Positions 34,018 through 42,365 of a stretch of DNA of 64,000 bases are shown in pieces. This stretch comes from Variovorax sp. OV700 (GTDB taxonomy: Bacteria; Pseudomonadota; Gammaproteobacteria; Burkholderiales; Burkholderiaceae_C). Positions within the stretch are counted from its first letter, which is position 1; every line of letters begins with the position of its first letter. Both the position numbers and the translations under genes were made by a program. The stretch is from NCBI RefSeq assembly GCF_900099805.1, contig NZ_FNDR01000008.1:1-64000 (forward strand). The letters run 5' to 3'. The notes under the pieces are model-generated. The model did not search any database. It was not told the DNA's origin and saw nothing but the letters and a program-made list of their open reading frames with translations.

Positions 34018-34338
34018 ATGTCTACCGCTGTCTGCACCAACCAATCGCTCGCTACCCTCGCGCCTGCCGCCCGTACCGCTACCGCCGTTCCGCCGGCCGT
34101 GCGCCGTGGTGCCTGGCAGATTGCGCCCGGCGAGGCGATGAGCCTGAAGGCGCGGTCGGCCAGCGTACTGCGGGTCAAGCAGGGCCGCGTCTGGATCACG
34201 CCGGACGCCACCTCGGCCGCCCCCAGCGAAGACCTGGTGCTGGCACCGGGCGAGTCGATGACCGTGGCCGCCGGCCAGCGCATCGTCATGGAAGCGTGGG
34301 ACGGCTACGGCGCCACCTACTCGTGGGATCCGGCCTGA
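34018..34338 (+). CDS. DUF2917 domain protein
   Basis: A 106-residue protein with the DUF2917 pattern: IAPGEAMSL, VLRVKQGRVWITPDA, EDLVLAPGESMTVAAGQRIVMEAW. The build suggests a small beta-barrel like cupins, but there are no metal-binding His. I chose the ATG at 34018, with AAGGAG six bases upstream. It is divergent from a LysR gene, and a strong terminator follows. A second DUF2917-like protein is encoded at 22896 beside another regulator. Confidence 0.8.
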   Translation: MSTAVCTNQSLATLAPAARTATAVPPAVRRGAWQIAPGEAMSLKARSASVLRVKQGRVWITPDATSAAPSEDLVLAPGESMTVAAGQRIVMEAWDGYGATYSWDPA

Positions 34339-34360
34339 GCGCCTGGTTTCCCACAGACGG

Positions 34361-34387
34361 AAAGGCGGCCTCGGCCGCCTTTTTTGT
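34361..34387 (+). terminator. Rho-independent terminator behind the DUF2917 gene
   Basis: AAAGGCGGCC and GGCCGCCTTT form a perfect stem with a minimal loop, running into TTTTTTGTTTT on the plus strand. It also lies between the DUF2917 and BLUF stops, which converge. Confidence 0.85.
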
Positions 34388-34390
34388 TTT

Positions 34391-34795
34391 TCAGGCGTTG
34401 ATGTCGAAGCTGGGCTGCAGCGCCAGGAAGTGCTTGAGCGCAGCTTCACCCTCCAGCGCATGCACGCCGGCCATGAGATGGGGGCCCTCGCTTTCGGCCA
34501 GACCCATGCCAAAGCCCGAGTAGCGGCGGGCTGCCAAGGGCCCGCGATAGACAACCCTGACGCTCGTATGCCTGGGATCTTGCGCGATGCGTTCCATCAA
34601 GGTTTCCACCGCGCCTTGCGGTCCTTCCAGGTGCTGGCAGAACCGCATGCCGTCGAAAACGAGCAGGCCGGTGATGCTGTGCTGGGCATTGCGGGCGCGG
34701 GCCTGGGTCACGATCGAGCCGACCGTGGCTGGCGGCAGGTCCTGCGTGAGCATGCTGCAATAAAAGACTTCGTGGAGAGCTGCTTCTTCTGTCAT
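34391..34795 (-). CDS. BLUF-domain blue-light sensor
   Basis: A 134-residue stand-alone BLUF protein that would bind FAD and sense blue light. The key residues are present: the Tyr in EVFYCSM near 13, Asn in RARNAQHSITG near 40, Gln in MRFCQHLEGP near 55, then DPRHTSVRVV and a Met in FGMGL. There is no fused output domain, so it must act by protein contact. I start it at MTEEAALH; upstream sequence in this frame belongs to the divergent gene. It is 91 bases from, and divergent to, a Crp/Fnr regulator. Confidence 0.87.
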   Translation of the reverse strand: MTEEAALHEVFYCSMLTQDLPPATVGSIVTQARARNAQHSITGLLVFDGMRFCQHLEGPQGAVETLMERIAQDPRHTSVRVVYRGPLAARRYSGFGMGLAESEGPHLMAGVHALEGEAALKHFLALQPSFDINA

Positions 34796-34875
34796 TGCGA
34801 AAGGGAGCGGAAAACGTGCGAAGTGTATGAAGCTCCGGCCCCCTGCGAAATGTAAAAAGACACAGGCGAAAAGCC

Positions 34876-34881
34876 TATAGT
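34876..34881 (+). promoter_or_regulatory. Possible -10 box of the Crp/Fnr gene
   Basis: TATAGT lies six bases before the GTG start of the Crp/Fnr gene; no good -35 hexamer is seen at the usual distance. If used, transcription would begin at or within a base or two of the GTG, giving a leaderless message. This agrees with the lack of any Shine-Dalgarno there. Confidence 0.35.
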
Positions 34882-34886
34882 GGTGC

Positions 34887-35657
34887 GTGAAATTCGAGGA
34901 CCATCCGCCGACTGCATCGCCGCCCCAGGGGCCGAATCCCTGCGATGACTGTGCCTTGCGCCAGCTCGAAGCCTTCTTGCCGGCCTCGGCCGAAGAACTG
35001 AAGATCATCCAGTCCTTTCGCGTCGGCTCCCGCCGCGTTCCGGCCGGCGGCGCGATCATCGAAGAGCATCGGCCGAGCGCCCAGCTGTTCACGCTTTATG
35101 CCGGATGGGCCTTTCGCTACAAGACGCTGGGCGACGGACGGCGCCAGATTCTCAATTTCTTGCTGCCCGGCGATTTCATCGGCCTGCAAGACGAGTTTGC
35201 CGATGGCCAGACGCACGGCGTGGAGGCCGTGACCGACACGACGCTCTGCGCGTTTTCGCGCGACAAGCTGTGGGAGCTGTTCCACGCCCAGCCCAAGCTG
35301 GGCTATGCGATTACCTGGCTTGCCGCGCGCGAGGAAAAACTGGTCGACGACAACCTGGTGACCGCCGGCCGGCGCAACGCAAGCGAGCGTGTGGCCATGC
35401 TGCTGATGCACTTGTACCGCCGGGCGCAGCGCGTGGGCATGGAGCGCGACGGCTGGGTCGAGTTTCCGTTCAACCAGCAGCACCTGGCCGATGCGCTGGG
35501 ACTCTCGCTGGTGCACACCAACAAGACGCTGCGAAGGCTGCAGAACCTCGGCCTCTACAAGCTCGATGCAGGATGGCTGCGCATTCTGGAGCCGCGCGCG
35601 CTCGAAACGCTGGGCGACTATTTCGAGCGTCCCCTGCGGCCGACGCCGCTCATCTAG
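34887..35657 (+). CDS. Crp/Fnr-family transcription regulator
   Basis: A 256-residue regulator with a cyclic-nucleotide-binding-like beta-roll (RVPAGGAIIEEHRPSAQLF...LLPGDFIGLQDEFADG) and a C-terminal helix-turn-helix (FNQQHLADALGLSLVHTNKTLRRL). The N-terminus has CDDCALRQL, which resembles part of the FNR cysteine cluster, but only two Cys are close together, so an iron-sulfur cluster of FNR type is doubtful. It starts at GTG without a visible ribosome site. Its divergent neighbour is the BLUF sensor. Confidence 0.87.
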   Translation: MKFEDHPPTASPPQGPNPCDDCALRQLEAFLPASAEELKIIQSFRVGSRRVPAGGAIIEEHRPSAQLFTLYAGWAFRYKTLGDGRRQILNFLLPGDFIGLQDEFADGQTHGVEAVTDTTLCAFSRDKLWELFHAQPKLGYAITWLAAREEKLVDDNLVTAGRRNASERVAMLLMHLYRRAQRVGMERDGWVEFPFNQQHLADALGLSLVHTNKTLRRLQNLGLYKLDAGWLRILEPRALETLGDYFERPLRPTPLI

Positions 35658-35673
35658 CGGCGCGGCTTCGAAT

Positions 35674-36543
35674 TCATCGCGCAGCCGCCAGCTGCCGCAC
35701 ATCGTCCTCGTAGGCCTGCAGCCGCCGCACCGCCCGTTCGCGCTGGCTCGCGCTGGTGGTGTTGTGCAGCGCCGCCAGGTTGCGGCAGCCTTCCTGCAGC
35801 AGCGCCTGTTGCTGATCGCGCCCCGGTCCCAGCGGCGGGGCGGCGACGCGCATCACCCAGGCATGAATGGCGGCGCGCGCTTCGGCCGCCGACGGCCTGC
35901 TGGCGTTGAGGCGGCGCAGCATTTCAAGCGTCTGCTGCTGGCCCCTGCGGCGCCCGGCATCGATCACCCGCGGGTCGAACCCCGATTGCGCCACCTGCCG
36001 CCGAACCAGGTCGCGCTGCTCCGGGGTGAGCCGGCCGTAGAAATCTTCCAGGCGATCGAGGTATTTTTCGTAGCGTTTCTCCTGGACCTCGGCGGCGCTG
36101 CGGTCGAGCCATTTCTTGCGGTATTCGGCGTTGACCTTGGCGTACTTGCGCTCCAGCTGCAGCAACTGGGCCTCGCCCAGGCTCAGGGCCAGCTCGGTGC
36201 CCGCCGTCTCTGCGCGCTCGGCCACGGCCAGCAGGCGCTCGCGGATCTGGTCCGCCATGCGGCAGGCCTGCGCCGCGGTCACGTCGCCCGGTGCCATGGC
36301 TTGCGCTTCCTGCAGCAGGGCGGCCACGCGGGGGAGTTCGTTCTGCCGGTGCCAGGCCTGCAGTTGCGCGAGTTCGTCGCGCACCTTGGGCGTCTGAGAG
36401 CCGTCGAAGTCGAGGTAGGCGTCCAGCCACCAATAGCTCACCTCGGGAAGATTGTTGTAGGCCAGCTTGACCGCACTGCATGCCCCGAGCGCGGCGGCCA
36501 CCAGCAGCACACCGATAATTCGCGCCAAGTTGGCGCCACTCAT
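35674..36543 (-). CDS. DUF6279 lipoprotein
   Basis: A 289-residue lipoprotein with signal peptide and lipobox (LGAC), then the family opening KLAYNNLPEVSYWWLDAYLDFDGSQ and a long helical body rich in Glu, Arg and Gln. Function unknown. The start is uncertain: ATG 36543 gives a normal-length signal peptide, while ATG 36561 has a GGA ahead but would make its start codon overlap that of divergent glmU on the other strand. It converges with the Crp/Fnr gene. Confidence 0.78.
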   Translation of the reverse strand: MSGANLARIIGVLLVAAALGACSAVKLAYNNLPEVSYWWLDAYLDFDGSQTPKVRDELAQLQAWHRQNELPRVAALLQEAQAMAPGDVTAAQACRMADQIRERLLAVAERAETAGTELALSLGEAQLLQLERKYAKVNAEYRKKWLDRSAAEVQEKRYEKYLDRLEDFYGRLTPEQRDLVRRQVAQSGFDPRVIDAGRRRGQQQTLEMLRRLNASRPSAAEARAAIHAWVMRVAAPPLGPGRDQQQALLQEGCRNLAALHNTTSASQRERAVRRLQAYEDDVRQLAAAR

Positions 36544-36559
36544 TCGGGTAGAAAGAAGC

Positions 36560-37993
36560 ATGAATCAGATTCCGCAGGACAACCAGGGACCCATCGACGT
36601 CGTCATCATGGCGGCCGGCAAAGGCACGCGCATGAAGAGCCGGCTGCCCAAAGTGTTGCATCGATTGGCCGGGCGTGCACTCCTTGCGCACGTGACCGAC
36701 ACTGCCGCGCGCATCGGCGCCCGCCACGTGGTTGTGGTCACCGGCCATGGCGCAGCGGAGGTCGAGGCCGCCATGTCCGCCACCGGCGCCGCGTTGCAGT
36801 TTGCACGCCAGGAGCCGCAGCTCGGCACCGGCCATGCGGTGCAGCAGGCGGTTCCGCTCCTGCCCGACGACGGCACGGTGCTGGTGCTGTCGGGCGACGT
36901 GCCGCTGATCGGCGAGGAAACGCTGCGCGCGCTGATCGCCGCCAGCGCAGGCCAGCGGCTCGCGCTCCTGACGATCGAGTTCGACGATCCCACGGGCTAT
37001 GGGCGCATCGTCCGCGCGGAAGGGCAGGGCGGGCAGGGCGCCGGCGAAGTCACGGCCATCGTCGAACAGAAAGACGCCACCGAGGCACAGCGCCAGATCC
37101 GCGAAATCTACAGCGGCGTGATGGCCGTGCCCGTCGGCCTCCTCAAAGGCTGGCTTGCGCGGCTGGACAACCGCAACGCGCAGGGCGAGTACTACCTCAC
37201 CGACATCGTCAAGCTGGCCGCTGCCGACGGCGTGCCGGTGGTTGCGCACGTGATCGGCGATGCGCTCCAGGTTGCGGGCATCAACAGCCCCGCGCAGCTG
37301 GCGGCTCTCGAACGGGCGTGGCAGCTGCGCCAGGCCGATGCGCTGATGGCGCAAGGCGTGCGGCTGGCCGACCCGGCGCGCTTCGACGTGCGCGGCACGC
37401 TGGCCTGCGAGGCCGACGTCGAGATCGACGTCAACTGCGTGTTCGAGGGCTCGGTGTATCTGGGCGAAGGCGTGCGCATCGGTGCCAACTGCGTGATTGC
37501 CAATGCACGCATCGAAGCGGGTGCGGTGATCCATCCCTTCACCCACATCGACGGCGAAAAGACCGGCGTGACCGTGGGCGAAAGGTCGCTCGTCGGCCCC
37601 TTCGCGCGGCTGCGGCCTGGCGCCCAACTGGGCACCGAGGTGCACATCGGCAACTTCGTCGAGGTCAAGAACTCGACCCTGGCCGACGGTGCCAAGGCCA
37701 ATCACCTGGCTTATCTGGGCGACGCCAGCGTGGGCCAGCGCGTCAACTACGGAGCGGGGAGCATCACCGCCAACTACGACGGCGCGAACAAGCATCGCAC
37801 GGTCATCGAGGACGACGTGCACGTGGGCAGCAACTGCGTGCTGGTGGCGCCCATCACCATCGGTGCGGGCGGCACCATCGGCGGCGGGTCCACGGTCAAC
37901 AAGTCGACCGCGCCCGGGGCGCTCACCGTGGCGCGCGGCAAGCAGGTGAGCTTTCCAAACTGGAAACGCCCGCAGAAGACGCCCAAGGCCTGA
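36560..37993 (+). CDS. glmU: Bifunctional GlmU
   Basis: Makes UDP-GlcNAc by acetylating GlcN-1-phosphate (C-terminal domain) and then adding UMP (N-terminal domain). The 477-residue product has VIMAAGKGTRMKSRLPKVL, LSGDVPLIG and EQKDA in the pyrophosphorylase part, then a left-handed beta-helix of hexapeptide repeats and GAGSITANYDGANKHRTVIED. I start it at MNQIPQDN; it is slightly longer than E. coli GlmU. glmS lies 650 bases downstream on the same strand, with an Lrp gene between them on the opposite strand. Confidence 0.95.
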   Translation: MNQIPQDNQGPIDVVIMAAGKGTRMKSRLPKVLHRLAGRALLAHVTDTAARIGARHVVVVTGHGAAEVEAAMSATGAALQFARQEPQLGTGHAVQQAVPLLPDDGTVLVLSGDVPLIGEETLRALIAASAGQRLALLTIEFDDPTGYGRIVRAEGQGGQGAGEVTAIVEQKDATEAQRQIREIYSGVMAVPVGLLKGWLARLDNRNAQGEYYLTDIVKLAAADGVPVVAHVIGDALQVAGINSPAQLAALERAWQLRQADALMAQGVRLADPARFDVRGTLACEADVEIDVNCVFEGSVYLGEGVRIGANCVIANARIEAGAVIHPFTHIDGEKTGVTVGERSLVGPFARLRPGAQLGTEVHIGNFVEVKNSTLADGAKANHLAYLGDASVGQRVNYGAGSITANYDGANKHRTVIEDDVHVGSNCVLVAPITIGAGGTIGGGSTVNKSTAPGALTVARGKQVSFPNWKRPQKTPKA

Positions 37994-38021
37994 TCGCCTG
38001 CAGCAAGCAAACAAGCTGCGC

Positions 38022-38507
38022 TCAGGGCGCGAGCGGCACCTTGGGATCGAACTTCGCGCGCTTGAGGCTGAAAAAAGCCTTCACGTTGCGCACGTTGGCG
38101 TCGGCGGTGAAGAGCCGCTGCGCCAGCGCGCCGTAGTCCGGCATGTCGCGGGCGGCCACCACCAGCACGAAATCCGGTCCCGGCGAGACGCGCCAACACT
38201 GCTGAACGGCGTCGTCGGCGATCACGCGCGCCTCGAATGCGTCGAGCGCCGCCGTGTCTTGCCGGTCGAGCGATATCTCAACCACCGCCTGCAAGCCGTG
38301 GCCCAGCGCAGCAGCCAGCCGATCGGGTGAGAGCAGGGCAATCTGGCGCTCGATGAGCCCCTCTTGCCGCAGCCGCTGAACGCGGCGCAGGCAGGTGGGC
38401 GGCGAAATGCCGACCTCGGCGGCAAGGCGCTGATTGGTCTGCGAGGCGTCCTGCTGCAAGGCGTCGAGCAAGCGGAGATCTATTGCATCGAGGGAAATCG
38501 ATTCCAT
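38022..38507 (-). CDS. Lrp/AsnC-family transcription regulator
   Basis: A 161-residue Lrp-type protein. The N-terminal helix-turn-helix is DAIDLRLLDALQQDASQTNQRLAAEVGISPPTCLRRVQRL, and a C-terminal RAM (ligand-binding) domain follows with CWRVSPGPDFVLVVAARD. I start it at MESISLDA; the upstream in-frame stretch is the AT-rich promoter region shared with glmS. It lies between glmU and glmS on the opposite strand and may sense an amino acid; control of glmS is possible but not shown. Confidence 0.87.
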   Translation of the reverse strand: MESISLDAIDLRLLDALQQDASQTNQRLAAEVGISPPTCLRRVQRLRQEGLIERQIALLSPDRLAAALGHGLQAVVEISLDRQDTAALDAFEARVIADDAVQQCWRVSPGPDFVLVVAARDMPDYGALAQRLFTADANVRNVKAFFSLKRAKFDPKVPLAP

Positions 38508-38645
38508 ATATGAACAAATTATGGAATAAAAAACCATGCAGGTAGATGAGTGAAATAAAAATTCAAAATCAACCAAATTGCGAGCGCATATTTTTCGCGT
38601 CGCTCTCTACCATCAGGCCTCCTCTTCATTCAAAGGAAGCTCACC
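38508..38645. promoter_or_regulatory. AT-rich divergent promoter region of lrp and glmS
   Basis: This 138-bp gap is much richer in A and T than its surroundings (runs such as GAAATAAAAATTCAAAATC) and must hold the promoters of both genes. I cannot place -35/-10 pairs with confidence; CATATT near 38589 is a possible -10 for glmS. AAGGAAG sits seven bases before the glmS start. Confidence 0.5.
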
Positions 38646-40526
38646 ATGTGCGGCATCGTCGGCGCAGCGTCCCATCGCAACATCGTTCCGGTCCTCGTCC
38701 AGGGCCTGCAGCGGCTCGAATACCGAGGCTATGACTCCTGCGGCGTGGCGGTTCACGCGGGCGGTCTCACGCGGGCGCGCACCACGTCGCGCGTGGCGGA
38801 TCTCGTGACCCAGGTGCGTGAAGACCACGTCGAAGGCCTGACCGGTATCGCCCACACGCGCTGGGCCACGCACGGCGCGCCCGCCGTGCACAACGCGCAC
38901 CCGCATTTCAGCCACGGGCCCGGCCCCGATGCGCAGGGCACGCGGCCCGGCCGTATCGCGCTGGTGCACAACGGCATCATCGAGAACCACGAAGCCCTGC
39001 GCGCGGCGCTCGAAGCCAAGGGCTATGTGTTCGAGAGCCAAACCGACACCGAGGTCATCGCCCACCTGGTCGACAGCCTCTATGACGGCGACCTGTTCGA
39101 GGCCGTGAAGGCCGCGGTGCTGCAGCTGCACGGCGCCTACGCCATTGCCGTGATCTGCCGGGACGAGCCGCAGCGCGTGGTCGGTGCGCGTGCGGGCTCG
39201 CCGCTCATCCTGGGCGCGGGCAAAGAGGGCGGCGAGAACTTTCTCGCGAGTGATGCCATGGCGCTGGCCGGCGTGACCGACCAGATCGTGTATCTCGAAG
39301 AAGGCGACGTGGTGGACGTGCAGCCCGGCAAATACTGGATCGTCGACCGCAACCACAAGCCCGTGCAACGCCAGGTGCGCACCGTGCAGGCGCACAGCGG
39401 CGCGGCCGAACTCGGCCCGTATCGCCACTACATGCAGAAGGAAATCTTCGAGCAGCCGCGTGCCATCGGCGACACGCTCGAAGGCGTGGCCGGCATCGTG
39501 CCTGAGCTGTTCGACGGCATCGGGCAGGACGGCACCACCGGTGCCAGCGCGTACCGTGTCTTCAAGGACATCGACAAGATCCTCATCCTTGCCTGCGGCA
39601 CCAGCTATTACAGCGGCTGCACCGCCAAGTACTGGCTCGAAGGCATCGCAAAGATCTCGACGCAGGTCGAGATTGCGAGCGAATACCGTTATCGCGATTC
39701 GGTGCCCGACCCCAAGACGCTGGTGGTCACCATCAGCCAGTCGGGCGAAACCGCCGACACGCTGGCTGCGCTCAAGCATGCGCGATCGCTCGGCATGGAA
39801 CAGACGCTCACCATCTGCAACGTGGCAACCAGCGCGATGGTGCGCGAGTGCAAGCTTGCGTACATCACGCGTGCGGGCGTCGAAATTGGCGTGGCCTCGA
39901 CCAAGGCCTTCACCACGCAATTGGCCGGCCTCTTTCTGCTAACGCTCGCCATTGCCCAGAGCAAAGGCCGCCTGAGCGAAGCCGACGAGGCGCGATACCT
40001 GAAGGAGATGCGCCACTTGCCCGTGGCGCTGCAATCGGTGCTCGCGCTCGAGCCGCAGATCATCGGCTGGGCCGAAGACTTCGCGCGCAAGGACAACGCA
40101 CTGTTCCTCGGCCGCGGGCTGCACTATCCGATTGCGCTGGAAGGCGCGCTCAAACTCAAGGAAGTGACCTACATCCACGCCGAGGCCTACGCCGCCGGCG
40201 AGCTCAAGCACGGCCCCCTCGCGCTGGTGACGAGCGAGATGCCCGTGGTGGCCGTGGCACCCAACGACATGCTGCTCGAAAAGCTCAAGAGCAACCTGCA
40301 GGAAGTGCGCGCGCGCGGCGGCGTGCTCTATGTGCTTGCCGATGGCGACACCAAGATCAAGGGCAGCGAAGGCCTGCACGTGATCCGCATGCCCGAGCAT
40401 TACGGCGCGCTCTCGCCGATCCTGCACGTGGTGCCGCTGCAATTGCTCGCCTACCACACGGCCTGCGCACGCGGAACCGATGTCGACAAGCCGCGCAATC
40501 TTGCCAAGAGCGTGACGGTGGAGTGA
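38646..40526 (+). CDS. glmS: Glutamine-fructose-6-phosphate aminotransferase GlmS
   Basis: Makes glucosamine 6-phosphate from fructose 6-phosphate and glutamine, the entry to UDP-GlcNAc. The 626-residue product begins MCGIVGA with the catalytic Cys exposed after Met removal, has the glutaminase motifs LEYRGYDSCG and HTRWATHG, two SIS domains (CGTSYYSG, SQSGETADT), and the C-terminal KSVTVE. AAGGAAG lies ahead of the ATG. No glmS ribozyme is expected or seen in this group. Confidence 0.97.
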   Translation: MCGIVGAASHRNIVPVLVQGLQRLEYRGYDSCGVAVHAGGLTRARTTSRVADLVTQVREDHVEGLTGIAHTRWATHGAPAVHNAHPHFSHGPGPDAQGTRPGRIALVHNGIIENHEALRAALEAKGYVFESQTDTEVIAHLVDSLYDGDLFEAVKAAVLQLHGAYAIAVICRDEPQRVVGARAGSPLILGAGKEGGENFLASDAMALAGVTDQIVYLEEGDVVDVQPGKYWIVDRNHKPVQRQVRTVQAHSGAAELGPYRHYMQKEIFEQPRAIGDTLEGVAGIVPELFDGIGQDGTTGASAYRVFKDIDKILILACGTSYYSGCTAKYWLEGIAKISTQVEIASEYRYRDSVPDPKTLVVTISQSGETADTLAALKHARSLGMEQTLTICNVATSAMVRECKLAYITRAGVEIGVASTKAFTTQLAGLFLLTLAIAQSKGRLSEADEARYLKEMRHLPVALQSVLALEPQIIGWAEDFARKDNALFLGRGLHYPIALEGALKLKEVTYIHAEAYAAGELKHGPLALVTSEMPVVAVAPNDMLLEKLKSNLQEVRARGGVLYVLADGDTKIKGSEGLHVIRMPEHYGALSPILHVVPLQLLAYHTACARGTDVDKPRNLAKSVTVE

Positions 40527-40655
40527 TTGCGAGGGGCGGTGGGCCGGGGGGCAATCGACTTGCTTCGGTATCAGCCCATGCACCCGCCGGTCGCGGTCTT
40601 TGCGCCTTCTCGCGTTGGACATCCTGCACACGGCGAGGGTGTGCATACTGCGCCC

Positions 40656-41051
40656 ATGCTCGCGCCGACCCCGATTTCGCACCTTCGGCCCGCCCGCTGG
40701 GTGGGCGCCCTTCTGGCGCTCACGAGCCTGTCCGTGCATGCAGATCCCGCCGTGGATTTCTTTCGCGTGCTGGGCTGGACTGTGGCCATGGGTTTGGGAG
40801 AGATCGTGGCTTGGGCGCTGGGGCTGGGGTTCGTCTTCCTCATGACGATCCTCGTGCCCGGTGCGATCGTCCGCGCACTGGTGCGCGCGCCGCTGCTCTG
40901 GGCGCTATGCCTGCTGATGGTTCCTCGTTGGCGCGTGGGACCATGGGGCTGGAGCAGCATCCTGCTGGGGCTGGCAACCGCCGCTTTGGGCGCCTGGCTT
41001 ATCGAGCGCCGTTGGCATGACGACGACGTGGATGTCGACCTTCTTGATTGA
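40656..41051 (+). CDS. Small membrane protein, unrecognised
   Basis: A 131-residue product with an N-terminal signal-like helix (WVGALLALTSLSVHA) and two or three more hydrophobic segments, ending in an Asp-rich tail (DDDVDVDLLD). No family recognised. I chose the ATG at 40656 since it gives a sensible signal anchor; the frame is open from the glmS stop. It overlaps the frame of the next gene only if that one uses a TTG start. Confidence 0.5.
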   Translation: MLAPTPISHLRPARWVGALLALTSLSVHADPAVDFFRVLGWTVAMGLGEIVAWALGLGFVFLMTILVPGAIVRALVRAPLLWALCLLMVPRWRVGPWGWSSILLGLATAALGAWLIERRWHDDDVDVDLLD

Positions 41052-41068
41052 CACATTGGGGCCAAACG

Positions 41069-41527
41069 ATGGATTTGCTTCGCAGGGCAATTGCGCTTGC
41101 CATCTTCCTCGGTGCGACCTACGTCTCGATCGAGATGCGTTCGGGCAGTTCTGCGCTGGGAGGGCTCTTCTTCATCCCCGCAGTGCTTGTCGCCTTCTTT
41201 GCGCTCGCCGTTGTCATATTCAACCTCCCGATCCTGGGAGAAGCACGGTTCGAAGACAGCGGTTTCGAGCGTACCGTGCTGTCGCCGTGGCAGTTGAAGG
41301 TCTTTGGTATTTTTCTGGCGCTCCTCTTCGGGGGAGTGCCTATCTACATTGCCGTGCGAGGCCTCTTCAGAGGCGTCATTCCCGCTCCATGGAAGGCCCC
41401 GGACATCGTGCTGGCACAGGCGCCACTGCAATTCTTGCTCGCATGCGCCGTCTTTGCCGAAGCAGGCGTACTGCTCGCAGTGCTGATCGTGAAGGGAATT
41501 TGGCGAGCCAGTGTTTCGTCCCGTTGA
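41069..41527 (+). CDS. Small membrane protein, unrecognised
   Basis: A 152-residue protein with four predicted membrane helices (LAIFLGATYVSI, LFFIPAVLVAFFALAVVIF, FGIFLALLFGGVPIYIAV, FLLACAVFAEAGVLLAVLIV). No family recognised. The ATG at MDLLRR is more plausible than an upstream TTG at 41048. It follows the preceding small membrane gene by 17 bases and is probably co-transcribed. Confidence 0.55.
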   Translation: MDLLRRAIALAIFLGATYVSIEMRSGSSALGGLFFIPAVLVAFFALAVVIFNLPILGEARFEDSGFERTVLSPWQLKVFGIFLALLFGGVPIYIAVRGLFRGVIPAPWKAPDIVLAQAPLQFLLACAVFAEAGVLLAVLIVKGIWRASVSSR

Positions 41528-41537
41528 TTCCATGCGA

Positions 41538-41957
41538 TCAGAGAGCCAGCCGGGTCAAGGCCCAAGCCACGGTACACAGCTGCGCCACGTTGAGCACCAT
41601 CCCGGCGACGTGAAGCCGGCGGAACCGGAAGATCGAAGTGCCAGTGGCCGGGATAGTGTGACGCAGAAGGTCCATGCGCGGGATGATGATCCAGCGGCGC
41701 AGCGCAAACGCGAAGGCGGCGATCAAGGCCATGCCAATGGCAAAGGCGGGCTTGCCGGACCATGCATAGCTGAGTGCCGCAGCGCTCGCCGTCAGCATCA
41801 CGGCGACGTAGTAGACGTTGAACAGGCCCCGAATGAAGCGAGAGTCCAGCGGCGTGTCGTGCTTGAGCACCAGCAGCGGCAGCGAGCCCATCATGAAGAA
41901 ACCCATCCAGACGAGGAGGATGACCGTCGCGATGAGCGCAATGACCACAGGAAGCAT
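41538..41957 (-). CDS. Small four-helix membrane protein, unrecognised
   Basis: A 139-residue protein with four hydrophobic helices. The last carries HVAGMVLNVAQL, a pattern recalling some small integral membrane families (DUF1772-like), but the match is too weak to name. Its stop faces that of the preceding plus-strand gene with a ten-base gap. Confidence 0.55.
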   Translation of the reverse strand: MLPVVIALIATVILLVWMGFFMMGSLPLLVLKHDTPLDSRFIRGLFNVYYVAVMLTASAAALSYAWSGKPAFAIGMALIAAFAFALRRWIIIPRMDLLRHTIPATGTSIFRFRRLHVAGMVLNVAQLCTVAWALTRLAL

Positions 41958-42008
41958 CTGAATCTCCGGGTCTCAAGGCACACCAGGTCAACGGTTGCCG
42001 CGAATGGC

Positions 42009-42299
42009 TCAGACCCCTTCGATGATCCGCAGGTCCCGTTCGGCCCCATCGCCCAGCGCGGCAAGTGCGGCCTGGTAGTCGGAGCTGTCATGCGCGGCCC
42101 TGGCCTGCTCGATGCTGTCGAATTCGATCAACACGGTGCGTTGGAGCAGACCGAACTCATAGACCTCGGCGGGCAGGCCGCGCGCAAGAAAGCGCCCGCC
42201 GCCTGCAGTGATCGCCGGACCGGCGAGCTTTGCGTACGCCGCAAGTTTGTCGGCGTCCTTGACGGCACGGTACGCGCTGACCCAATAGGCTTTTGCCAT
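42009..42299 (-). CDS. DUF1330 protein
   Basis: A 96-residue dimeric alpha/beta-barrel-like protein with the DUF1330 pattern: KAYWVSAYRAVKDADKLAAYAKLAGPAI near the start, GGRFLARG, and RTVLIEFDSIEQARAAHDSSDYQAAL. Family members are cytoplasmic with unknown function. I start it at MAKAYW; ten upstream in-frame residues are dropped. Confidence 0.82.
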   Translation of the reverse strand: MAKAYWVSAYRAVKDADKLAAYAKLAGPAITAGGGRFLARGLPAEVYEFGLLQRTVLIEFDSIEQARAAHDSSDYQAALAALGDGAERDLRIIEGV

Positions 42300-42365
42300 A
42301 GTGATTTCTCTCAGTTGCTGAGCGAGCAATATAGCCTGCGCTCGACCGTCGGCTGCTGGTATCTG

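Noticed and set aside
38570..38600. -35/-10 promoter for glmS
   Set aside because: CATATT is a reasonable -10, but no matching -35 at 16-18 bases was found, so I did not list a specific promoter.
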